From Chloroflexota bacterium (GTDB lineage Bacteria; Chloroflexota; Anaerolineae; Ardenticatenales; Ardenticatenaceae): a stretch of DNA of 6,356 bases. The position numbers and the translations under genes were made by a program. Below are positions 1-5,612 of this stretch, in pieces (within the stretch, counting starts at the first letter, position 1; every line of letters starts with the position of its first letter). The stretch lies in assembly GCA_003520455.1 (NCBI GenBank), contig DOUV01000107.1:1-6356 (forward strand). Direction: 5' to 3'. The notes beneath the pieces are model-generated. The model was not told where the DNA came from, did no database searches, and saw only the letters and a list, made by a program, of their open reading frames with translations.

Positions 1-114
1 CAGCAGCCACCAGGCGGCGAGCACGGTGCCCGCCGCCGCGAGTGCCAGGCAAGCGAGTGCCAGGCGCACCAGGAATCCGGAATGACGCCGTACCACCGAA
101 GCAAGTCGATTCAT
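1..114 (-). CDS. N-terminus of an unidentified membrane-anchored or exported protein (partial)
   Basis: Only the first 38 codons are present; the frame runs off the left edge of the window. From an ATG at 114 the protein has a short basic start (Asn2, Arg3, Arg9, Arg10, Arg16) followed by a continuous hydrophobic stretch from about residue 17 to 38 (leucine, alanine and valine rich, ending in a Trp-Trp pair). That pattern is an uncleaved signal anchor or first transmembrane helix. The ribosome binding site is weak (GGCGGC just upstream), and the frame stays open upstream to about position 300, so a different start is possible. The hydrophobic start would suit many membrane proteins, including sensor kinases and permeases, but nothing identifies the family. 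No function is assigned. Confidence 0.5.
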   Translation of the reverse strand, partial: MNRLASVVRRHSGFLVRLALACLALAAAGTVLAAWWLL

Positions 115-153
115 GCCGCCATCGTAGCCGGCGACGGGCCGGCCGTCAAAGGT

Positions 154-237
154 GGATCGGCCCAGATGTGCTCGGCCGTTCGGCGGAGAGCGCAAGAGCG
201 CCGAATGAGCGGCCCCCGGTCTGAAGACGGCCGATCC
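154..237. repeat. Nested inverted repeats in the leader of the left-edge gene
   Basis: A perfect 9-bp inverted repeat (GGATCGGCC at 154-162, GGCCGATCC at 229-237) encloses a second perfect 7-bp repeat (TTCGGCG at 179-185, CGCCGAA at 199-205). A competing 7-bp pairing exists between GGCCGTC at 141-147 and GACGGCC at 226-232, which would exclude the outer stem. The structure lies 40-125 bp upstream of the ATG at 114, so on the minus strand it would fall in the 5' leader of that gene. No T-tract follows either arm, so a standard intrinsic terminator is unlikely. GC-rich DNA makes short repeats common; the 9-bp arm is the strongest part. Confidence 0.35.
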
Positions 238-296
238 CTGCAAACGTTGCTCACGAAGCAGTGTGATCCGCGGTGCGTGATGCGAGTGCGATTCCG

Positions 297-635
297 TCAC
301 GGGTCACGCGCTAAGGCCCCTGATGAGAAAACGGGGCGTCGGTCAGGAGAGGCAGGAATAGTCGATTGGTGGGTCCGAGCAGGGCATAACGACTGGAGCG
401 GCAGACCGCGACACTGATGGCGTTGTGACTCAGATTGCGACGGGAGGAAGATGCCGGTGTGCAGGTCGTCGCATCGCGCCAGGCGTTCGTGGCCCACCAC
501 GTCCACGTTGTGAGCACCGGCTGTGATGCCCTCGCCCTGGGCGATTGTCGAATGGGCGAGTGGCGAGACGAGCGCCAGCCCGCCGCCAGCACTGAGGAGC
601 GAGAACAGGATCGCAAGCAAGAAAGTTGCCTTTTT
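297..635 (-). pseudogene. Signal-peptide-like reading frame with an SD but no start codon (possible decayed gene)
   Basis: An excellent SD (AAGAGGAGG, minus strand 653 to 645) is followed nine bases later by a frame starting Lys-Lys-Ala-Thr-Phe, then a leucine-rich hydrophobic core and an Ala-Gln junction near Ser-Thr-Ile-Ala-Gln. This looks like a Sec signal peptide with a cleavage site. No ATG, GTG or TTG stands at the expected position: the codons are GCG then AAA. The nearest possible start is TTG at 620, which would remove the two lysines. Downstream, the first 45 or so residues look like ordinary mature protein (Ala-His-Asn-Val-Asp-Val-Val-Gly-His), but the later part to the stop at 297 has the composition of non-coding sequence. 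A gene that lost its start codon and perhaps frameshifted later is the simplest reading. A functional TTG-initiated small exported protein (107 aa) cannot be excluded. No family recognised. Confidence 0.3.
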
Positions 636-705
636 CGCTTCGAGCCTCCTCTTGTTGGCGTGGGCACTCGCGGGAGGTTCCTCTCTCAGAGACCACCGCC
701 CTTCA

Positions 706-721
706 CCGGCCAGTCGGCCGG
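706..721 (-). terminator. Hairpin after the hydrolase gene, weak terminator candidate
   Basis: Perfect 6-bp GC-only stem (CCGGCC/GGCCGG) with a 4-base loop, starting 39 bp after the hydrolase stop at 760. The position suits the end of the operon, but no run of T follows on the minus strand, so it does not meet the usual intrinsic-terminator pattern. Confidence 0.2.
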
Positions 722-759
722 CCCTGCCACGTGCGCAGCGCGGTTGCCGTCTCTTTCGT

Positions 760-1647
760 TCACGTTGCTGGAGGAGGATCTTCTTGAAAGAACGAGACCA
801 CCTCGCCCGCAAAGCGCCGCGGTTCCTCGACGAACGGATAGTGCCCGCTGCGCTCGAAGATGACCAGGCGCGCTCTCGGGATGCCCCGCGCCAGCTCCTC
901 GCTGCAGGCAACGGGTGCCTGCGGGTCGAAACGTCCCACGCCGACCAGCGTCGGGGCGCGCACCTGGCCCAAGCGCCGGCTGTAGTCCAACCGCCGGGCG
1001 ACGGTGGGCCAGCGGTCACGCACCGGGGCCGGGCGGCGGTTATCCCCGGCCTCGATCGCAATCCGTGGGATCTGGCTCTTGTCGACGTAGGAGGCATCTT
1101 TGATGAGCTGCAGCAGGCGCTTGTGAGTCGCCAGGTTGCCCTTCCCCCGGCCGAGGGGCCAGCCCCAACGCACGAAGCGCCAGAAGTCGGGGTCGCTCCA
1201 GCGCCAGTTCCAGGGCATCCCGTTGCCGCGTTGGATTGCCGGGCCACCAGCGATGGTGTCCACAAGGACGAGCCGCTGCACCCGCTCCGGCTGCTCCAGT
1301 GTGAAGGCCAGGGCCGCGAGACCGCCCATGCTGTGGCCGACGAGGTCCACGGCGCCGGAGACCGCGGTGGTCTCCAGAGTCTCCTCCGCCGATTCGAGCA
1401 TCTCCGGCATATCCACCCAAGCGGGCCGTGTGGACCGGAACGCACCCGGCGGATCAAAAGTGATCACCTGGCGGCCGAGTCCTGCCAGCAGCCGCGCGAG
1501 CGGTCCCTCGGCGGTGGACTCCAGGGTGAAGCCGTGCGGGTAGGGCATGAGCAGGAGGGGCTCACCCAGGCCAACAGTATAGATCGCCAACCCGCCGCGC
1601 ATCGTGGTGGCCGTCAAGTGGCCGGACTGATCAGCGCGCTTAGGCAA
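760..1647 (-). CDS. Alpha/beta-fold hydrolase
   Basis: A serine hydrolase of the alpha/beta fold, probably acting on an ester, amide or similar small substrate; the substrate cannot be read from the sequence. With the TTG start at 1647 it has 295 residues, normal for the family. Visible elements in order: a first strand and oxyanion-loop segment ending His-Gly (about 24-39), a FDPPGAFRSTRP loop (64-75) resembling the corresponding Asp-x-x-Gly-x-x-x-Ser segment of proline-iminopeptidase-like S33 enzymes, the nucleophile elbow GHSMGG with Ser106, a Trp- and Arg-rich lid region (about 135-227), the acid in GRFDP (Asp241) and the base in SGHYPF (His269). The triad is complete. There is no signal peptide, so the enzyme is probably cytoplasmic. 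I chose TTG at 1647 because GGAGAG sits 7 bases upstream, inside the end of the CPBP gene, giving an 8-bp overlap; the first ATG in range (1602, 280 aa) has no SD. It is the last gene of the probable operon. Fold assignment is firm; specific function is not. Confidence 0.9.
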   Translation of the reverse strand: MPKRADQSGHLTATTMRGGLAIYTVGLGEPLLLMPYPHGFTLESTAEGPLARLLAGLGRQVITFDPPGAFRSTRPAWVDMPEMLESAEETLETTAVSGAVDLVGHSMGGLAALAFTLEQPERVQRLVLVDTIAGGPAIQRGNGMPWNWRWSDPDFWRFVRWGWPLGRGKGNLATHKRLLQLIKDASYVDKSQIPRIAIEAGDNRRPAPVRDRWPTVARRLDYSRRLGQVRAPTLVGVGRFDPQAPVACSEELARGIPRARLVIFERSGHYPFVEEPRRFAGEVVSFFQEDPPPAT

Positions 1648-2557
1648 CTTCGCTCTCTCCGATCTCAGCGTCCTCAACCTCAGCCATGCTGGCATGTTCG
1701 GATCGAGGCTGGCGGCGGCGCACCATCCAGACCCCCATTCCCAGCCACATGGTAATCCCAACGAGGCCCGTGAATCCACCCACCAGCGGATTGACGTTCG
1801 TGAACAGAATGCGCCAGGCACCGTACCCCTGGCCGTTGATCGCGCCGTGCATCCAGCCGGCGAGAAGCGAGCTGCGATACCGCAGCGTCATCTCGTTGAG
1901 GTAGATGCCCATCGCGGTGGTGAGCGCTGCCATCCAGACCACGCCCAACAAGGGATAGCCCGGGTAGTTGAACCCCACGAGAATCAGCGGGGCATGCCAC
2001 AGCCCCCAGATCAGGCCGACCAGCAGGTACGCTTGCGTCTTGCCCAACGGCATCAGCTTGGGGAGCAGGTAGCCGCGCCAGCCAAACTCCTCGCCGAAGC
2101 CAAAGATGCCGTTGATCGTCGGGCCGATGACGAGCGAGGCGAAGAAGAGCGTCACCAGAAATACGGCCGGCAGCGGCATCGTCGACAGGTCGGCGCCGCT
2201 CGCAGCCATGAGGGCACGGAAGCCGGTCAGCTGCCAGTCCGGTTGCCCCAGGCCCAACAGCCAGGTGAGCGCGTAGATGACGACGAAGGTGGCCGGGATG
2301 ACCAGCGCGGTTGCGACGTAGGGCCGCCACGGACCGATACGGAAATTGGTGATTCCGAACCCCTCGTGAGTGACGAACTTGATGGTGAGCACCGTTGCGA
2401 GCGCCGGCACCCACATGACGCCGACAACTACGAACTGTCCGTAGAGGGGAGGGATGTCGGTGACCCGGAAGCCGGTCAGGATCAACGCTCCCTCGATGGC
2501 GTAGGTCGTCACAAAGGTAATCGCCAGGTACGAGAAGAGGCCTCTACGGTCGATCAT
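1640..2557 (-). CDS. CPBP-family intramembrane metalloprotease
   Basis: A multi-pass membrane protein of the CPBP (CAAX protease and bacteriocin-processing; Rce1/Abi-like) family. With the ATG at 2557 it has 305 residues and about eight hydrophobic segments. All three family motifs are intact: motif 1 in FGEEFGWRGYLLP (Glu156, Glu157, Arg161), motif 2 in WGLWHAP (His188), and motif 3 in GWMHGAIN (His237, Asn241). These Glu, His and Asn residues form the metal-linked active site in the family, so the protein looks catalytically competent. Known members cleave prenylated proteins in eukaryotes, and bacterial ones are linked to bacteriocin self-immunity or peptide processing; the substrate here is unknown. 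A GGAG lies 9 bases before the ATG at 2557. An in-frame GTG at 2617 would add 20 polar residues and has no better SD. The C-terminal tail is acidic and cytoplasmic in character (EVEDAEIGESEVA). It follows the lipoprotein gene after 121 bp and overlaps the hydrolase. Confidence 0.92.
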   Translation of the reverse strand: MIDRRGLFSYLAITFVTTYAIEGALILTGFRVTDIPPLYGQFVVVGVMWVPALATVLTIKFVTHEGFGITNFRIGPWRPYVATALVIPATFVVIYALTWLLGLGQPDWQLTGFRALMAASGADLSTMPLPAVFLVTLFFASLVIGPTINGIFGFGEEFGWRGYLLPKLMPLGKTQAYLLVGLIWGLWHAPLILVGFNYPGYPLLGVVWMAALTTAMGIYLNEMTLRYRSSLLAGWMHGAINGQGYGAWRILFTNVNPLVGGFTGLVGITMWLGMGVWMVRRRQPRSEHASMAEVEDAEIGESEVA

Positions 2558-2678
2558 CGTGATCGTCTCCAGCTCTTTGGCGCGTTGCTGCGATCTTGCG
2601 AGGTCTCCGGCGCGCACCCGCTTAATGCTTACGTTGGACGAACGGGTAGGGTTGCGAGATTCGGACAGAGGCTGGAAA

Positions 2679-3593
2679 TCAATAAGCCTCAGCTGCCGGA
2701 ACGTACGTTTGGAACCCGAAGCGCGTCAGAAGCACCGCGCCCAGCCCAACAACCGCCGCCAGCAGGGGAAGCAGCCCGCCGACGGCCGGGACGAACGCTA
2801 CCACGTTCGCCCCGAGGGTGAGCGCCGCCGTCCCGAGCGCTGCAGCCCCGGCCGGTTGCAGATCCCATCCCAGAGCCCGCACCAGCGGCTGACCCACTGC
2901 CTGACCCAAGGCCATCCAGCCGTAGGTGACCATCGCAACTGCCAGGAGGATGCCCAGCATGGTGACCGGGATCAGGATGATGGTGAAGGCCATCATTACC
3001 AGTAGCGATGGGCCCACAATTGTGGCCAGGAGCCCCAGCGCACCACTTATCACCGGATGCCCTACGGCCGCTCGTTCGATGCGCGCGAGCGGCTGGGGGA
3101 GGAGTCGCACGACCAGGAACGTCAGCGCGGCCAGCAGAACCGTCTCGACCAGCAGCCGGGTGACAAGCGCCCGCACGCCTCCGGTCCAGACGGGGCGCTC
3201 CGGCATCTGCACCCCGCTTCCGCGGTTGATCCTGCCTCCGATCGTCGCCTCCGGCGCTCGAACGAGCGTTCCACCGCCGACGTTGAGGTTGCCACCGATC
3301 CGGGCATGCGGCCCAACCGCCAGGGCACCTCCAATTAGAGAGAGGTCCTCGTCGATGTTCCCGTCCGCCTCGAGCCGGCCATCCAGTATGTAGACCGGGC
3401 CGGCAACCCGCGCGTCGGGCTGGAGTTGGGTCTGCCCACCCAGGATCACGAGCGCCCCATGGACCGTCTCCCCCGTTTCAATCTGGTGTGTTCCTTCCAT
3501 AATCGCGGTTCCACTGTAGCGCCCGTTCTGCCCGCAGGCCGTCAGTGCCAGGGCGATGAGCGCAGCCAGCAGTAGCGTCTCCTTGCCGTTCAC
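2679..3593 (-). CDS. Bactofilin-like beta-helix lipoprotein with C-terminal membrane domain
   Basis: A 304-residue protein from a GTG at 3593, chosen because AAGGAG sits 6 bases upstream and the start overlaps the transporter stop as GTGA. Residues 1-20 form a lipoprotein signal ending in the lipobox LTAC, with Cys20 as the predicted acylated residue. Residues about 25-130 carry glycine-rich imperfect repeats of alternating hydrophobic residues (for example HGALVILGG, GPVYILDG, EDLSLIGGALAVG, GGNLNVGGGTL), the pattern of a right-handed beta-helix as in bactofilin/polymer-forming proteins. Residues about 142-290 hold roughly four hydrophobic helices with a long Val/Leu/Ala-rich segment around 183-225. 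Classical bactofilins are cytoplasmic; here the lipobox and downstream helices place the beta-helix on the outer face of the membrane. The role is unknown; a scaffold or partner of the neighbouring transporter is an inference. Annotated relatives are usually called polymer-forming cytoskeletal or uncharacterised proteins. The architecture is clear, the function is not. Confidence 0.82.
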   Translation of the reverse strand: MNGKETLLLAALIALALTACGQNGRYSGTAIMEGTHQIETGETVHGALVILGGQTQLQPDARVAGPVYILDGRLEADGNIDEDLSLIGGALAVGPHARIGGNLNVGGGTLVRAPEATIGGRINRGSGVQMPERPVWTGGVRALVTRLLVETVLLAALTFLVVRLLPQPLARIERAAVGHPVISGALGLLATIVGPSLLVMMAFTIILIPVTMLGILLAVAMVTYGWMALGQAVGQPLVRALGWDLQPAGAAALGTAALTLGANVVAFVPAVGGLLPLLAAVVGLGAVLLTRFGFQTYVPAAEAY

Positions 3594-4888
3594 TGTCCTC
3601 TCCTTCTGATGGACTTCGGTTCGCGCCCACCGCTGCCTCCGGTCATGAAGAAGAGCACCGCCAGTGTCGTCAGGAAGAATAGCATGGCCAGAGAGGCGAC
3701 GACGCTGAAGTGCCGGCCCACCGGCATATTGTTTGTCTGCCACTGGAGCGCCAATCCTGTACTGATGAACGTTGCCGTCCAGGCGGACAGTGCCACTCCC
3801 AGGGCCGCATTCAGGCTGATGGTCTGTGGTGTGGAGATATCCGCCCAGATGGCGAAATTCACGACGGTGTAGAGACTGACGGCCGTCGCGTAGAGGAGCG
3901 GCGTGCCCAGTGTGTCGTACCTGTCCGGCATGAGCCGGGTGTGGAAGATGTACGAGAGGTGAACCAGCGCGAAGATGCCGAAAATCCAGAGGAAGAGCGT
4001 CTTCCTATCCAGGCCGGAGTAGAGCACACCCGCAATGAGGGCCGCAAGGACATGGGCGCCCGCGATGAACAGATGGGCACCCGCTTCCGGCGATTGCCAG
4101 GACCTGGCGACGTAGACCGGTGTGTCGATCACACGTAGAAATCCGAGGCTGTCCACGAAGTAAATCCCGAACATGACGACGATCAATCCCGGAAGAGTGC
4201 GATCAACCGAGGTACGGCCGTCGGCGTCTACTCGCACGAATCGTCCCCGCCCAAACTCCGGCCGCGTGTGCTGCCGGGCCAGCTCGTCGAGAAATGGGAA
4301 CTGCTTGAAGGTCAGGATACCGAGAGTGGCGGTACCGAGGAACATGACCCCGAGAACCTGCGCGCTCAACCGCTCGATCGTCCAGATGGGCGGGGCGGCC
4401 GCCGCGGCAAAGTAGGCTGCGGCCGTGATGCCTGCCGCCACGTAGCCGCGGTCCCGTGTGGGGATGAGGTCCACCGTCAGGCTAAAGGTGACCGGCACGC
4501 CGACCCCCAAGGCCCCGGAGGCGATGGCAATCCAGGCCAGAAACGACAGCTCCTGCCGGATGAACGGTGCAACTGCCGTCAAGATCGTCTGTACGAGCAC
4601 GACCACGAGGGCCAGACGCAGCTTGGTGATCAACTGCTGGCTCCAGCCCCGCTTTTGCATCAAAAGCCCGAACAGGAGGGCGACAAGACAGGTGAGCAAT
4701 GCAAGCAGTGCCATATTCATCGCCAGGCGCTGTTCGCTGAGGCCGACCAGGCGGGTGCCGAGATCGACCAGGCCCAACTGCACGAATGTGACGTTGTAGT
4801 AGTAGCCCGTCGCCATCATCCCGATGAAGAGCCCGTACCCGAAGAGCACAGGCCACTGGCGTTGTTTTCCGTACCTGATAAGTTCCAT
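3590..4888 (-). CDS. MFS-type membrane transporter
   Basis: A 432-residue polytopic protein with about 11-12 hydrophobic helices in two halves (roughly 13-31, 57-77, 91-110, 114-136, 148-168, 176-194, then 233-252, 271-291, 297-316, 330-349, 360-381, 394-416), separated by a polar central loop (about 195-232) containing charged runs. The segment DLIPTRDRGYVAAG (140-153) matches the charged Asp-x-x-Pro-x-x-x-Arg-Gly loop common in major facilitator superfamily transporters. Length and layout fit a drug or metabolite permease using the proton gradient, but no substrate motif is visible. The C-terminus is basic (SIRRRGQ) and lies on the cytoplasmic side if there are 12 helices. The start at 4888 has only a weak SD (GGAAGC). 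It is the first gene of the probable four-gene operon and its TGA overlaps the lipoprotein GTG, suggesting translational coupling. Some divergent MFS members lack the loop-2 signature, as this one seems to, so subfamily is unassigned. Confidence 0.8.
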   Translation of the reverse strand: MELIRYGKQRQWPVLFGYGLFIGMMATGYYYNVTFVQLGLVDLGTRLVGLSEQRLAMNMALLALLTCLVALLFGLLMQKRGWSQQLITKLRLALVVVLVQTILTAVAPFIRQELSFLAWIAIASGALGVGVPVTFSLTVDLIPTRDRGYVAAGITAAAYFAAAAAPPIWTIERLSAQVLGVMFLGTATLGILTFKQFPFLDELARQHTRPEFGRGRFVRVDADGRTSVDRTLPGLIVVMFGIYFVDSLGFLRVIDTPVYVARSWQSPEAGAHLFIAGAHVLAALIAGVLYSGLDRKTLFLWIFGIFALVHLSYIFHTRLMPDRYDTLGTPLLYATAVSLYTVVNFAIWADISTPQTISLNAALGVALSAWTATFISTGLALQWQTNNMPVGRHFSVVASLAMLFFLTTLAVLFFMTGGSGGREPKSIRRRGQ

Positions 4889-4913
4889 CCGTTCGCTTCC
4901 GATCGCCTTCGTT

Positions 4914-4929
4914 CCCGATCGATATCGGG
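4914..4929. promoter_or_regulatory. 16-bp palindromic element upstream of the transporter start
   Basis: CCCGATCGATATCGGG has perfect 6-bp arms around a 4-base centre. It ends 26 bp before the transporter ATG at 4888, where a repressor site or leader hairpin could affect transcription or translation of the operon. A related GATCGG-x-A-x-CGAA pattern recurs between the palindrome and the start. No regulator is encoded nearby that would name the site. Confidence 0.35.
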
Positions 4930-5204
4930 CTCCTCAACCACGGGCGCGACCATCACTGTTTCGCGCTGGCCTGCCGGGAGGATCCGGTCACCGGCGGGCC
5001 TGATCACCGTCTACTGCCCGGCGGTCAGTCGCGTGGTGGGAGTCGGAGACCCATTCGTCTGAGTGATGGTCTTGTTGGCGAGACCAGGCAGCGAACAGGT
5101 TGCGCCGCGATCGGGAAGAAAACGGCAAACGCGTGGGACCGGCGCATCGGAGAATCGCCAATGAGGGTGCTGGAGGCGATGCCAGAGTCACCGCACGGCC
5201 CAGA

Positions 5205-5217
5205 GAGTATGATACTC
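5205..5217. promoter_or_regulatory. 13-bp perfect palindrome, possible operator
   Basis: GAGTAT-G-ATACTC is a perfect inverted repeat about a single central base. It lies about 37 bp past the candidate -10 at 5254-5259 in the direction of the transporter operon, a position where a bound repressor could block elongation. It is AT-richer than its surroundings. No matching regulator gene is in the window. Confidence 0.3.
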
Positions 5218-5253
5218 GGCGGCCGCGGGCCAGTTAGGAGCGAAACCTCATCA

Positions 5254-5281
5254 TTGATACATGACAAACGGTACAAAACAA
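5254..5281 (-). promoter_or_regulatory. Candidate promoter for the transporter operon
   Basis: On the minus strand TTGTTT (5281 to 5276) and TATCAA (5259 to 5254) are separated by 16 bp, a reasonable -35/-10 pair for a primary sigma factor. It lies in the only distinctly AT-rich patch of the spacer. The same patch carries a short direct repeat (ACAAAC and ACAAAAC separated by GGT on the plus strand). The start site would leave a leader of about 360 bases before the transporter ATG. Promoter calls by eye in GC-rich genomes are unreliable. Confidence 0.3.
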
Positions 5282-5392
5282 CTGTCGGCAAGCGTGCTCG
5301 GCCCGGGCGCGTTCCGCGTCCGCGAGCCGGTCGTCCCTCGCAGTGACCAGTCGGCCCGCGGCGGAGATGGGACGCGACACTCGTTGATTTCT

Positions 5393-5481
5393 GGACACGA
5401 AAGCGCCGCCGTGTCCGACGGGGCCAGCGCCGGACACGGCGGCACTCAGCTGAGTGTGGCCGAACGCTCGGCACACACTCA
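5393..5481. repeat. Cluster of interlocking inverted repeats downstream of the FIMAH gene
   Basis: Four pairings occur in 89 bp. A perfect 13-bp stem joins GCCGCCGTGTCCG (5405-5417) and CGGACACGGCGGC (5431-5443) across a 13-base loop. GGACACG at 5393-5399 can pair instead with CGTGTCC at 5410-5416, excluding that stem. CACTCAGCTGAGTG (5443-5456) is a perfect 14-bp palindrome. A 13-bp stem with one bulged A (A5473) joins 5451-5463 to 5468-5481 around the loop ACGC and competes with the palindrome for 5451-5456. The cluster starts 132 bp after the FIMAH stop. The 13-bp GC-rich stem could end transcription from either side, but no T-tract adjoins it. Shared arms suit mutually exclusive RNA folds or a protein-binding array. 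Confidence 0.55.
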
Positions 5482-5612
5482 ACCCGCGGCCCTCAGGAGC
5501 GAGCGCCTCGCTTTCGCGCAGCATCGCGCCGGTCGCTCGTCGGCCCAGGGCCGCGAGGCGACCGAATCCAAGGCACTTACTCAGGCAGCCTCAGGACGCA
5601 GGCGTTTCCGGC

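Larger units (their letters stand above)
115..759. other. 645-bp region without an intact gene
   Basis: The region lies between the hydrolase stop and the left-edge gene. It holds the start-less signal-peptide frame (297-635), the nested repeats at 154-237 and a small perfect hairpin (CCGGCC, loop of four, GGCCGG, at 706-721) about 39 bp downstream of the hydrolase stop. That hairpin could stop or slow transcription at the end of the operon, but it lacks a following T-tract on either strand. Open frames on the plus strand here have the arginine- and proline-rich composition of non-coding frames in GC-rich DNA, with no family signature. Confidence 0.5.
4889..5612. other. About 720-bp intergenic region, structured, no convincing gene
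   Basis: This spacer separates the FIMAH gene from the transporter operon. Short minus-strand frames (for example a GTG-started 67-residue one at 4988-5191 and a 40-residue tail after an ATG near 5150) have no SD, no family signature and an arginine-rich composition, so I did not call them. What it does hold: two palindromes (4914-4929 and 5205-5217), an AT-rich patch with a candidate minus-strand promoter (5254-5281), a cluster of interlocking inverted repeats (5393-5481), and a looser 8-bp repeat pair (CGCCTCGC at 5504-5511 with GCGAGGCG at 5553-5560) just beyond the FIMAH stop. The length and structure suggest a regulatory leader or a small RNA, neither proven. Confidence 0.5.

Noticed and set aside
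297..1457. A 386-codon open frame on the minus strand overlapping the hydrolase
   Set aside because: Within 760-1457 it is a shadow of the hydrolase, which has a complete catalytic triad in another frame. Its translation there is arginine-, proline- and serine-rich with no domain. Only the short signal-peptide-like part near 435-635 was kept.
523..1755. A 410-codon open frame on the plus strand
   Set aside because: It lies antisense to the hydrolase, has low-complexity composition and no recognisable family; long antisense frames are common in GC-rich genes.
1694..2821. A 375-codon open frame on the plus strand
   Set aside because: It is antisense to the CPBP protease, rich in Arg, Glu, His and Gln, and lacks any motif; the minus strand carries the conserved protease residues.
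4268..5062. A 264-codon open frame on the plus strand
   Set aside because: It is antisense to the MFS transporter and has the charged, Gly/Arg/Gln-rich composition of an antisense frame over membrane helices.
5025..5150. A short ATG-started frame with a signal-peptide-like start (Met-Arg-Arg-Ser-His-Ala-Phe)
   Set aside because: It has no SD, the hydrophobic run is interrupted by Pro and Arg, and it ends after 40 residues.
4988..5191. A small minus-strand gene in the spacer before the transporter
   Set aside because: It has a GTG start without an SD, an arginine-rich composition and no continuous hydrophobic or domain-like pattern.
5405..5443. Calling the 13-bp stem a standard rho-independent terminator
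   Set aside because: The stem is strong, but neither strand has a T-tract directly after it, and one arm can pair elsewhere; it is reported as a repeat cluster instead.
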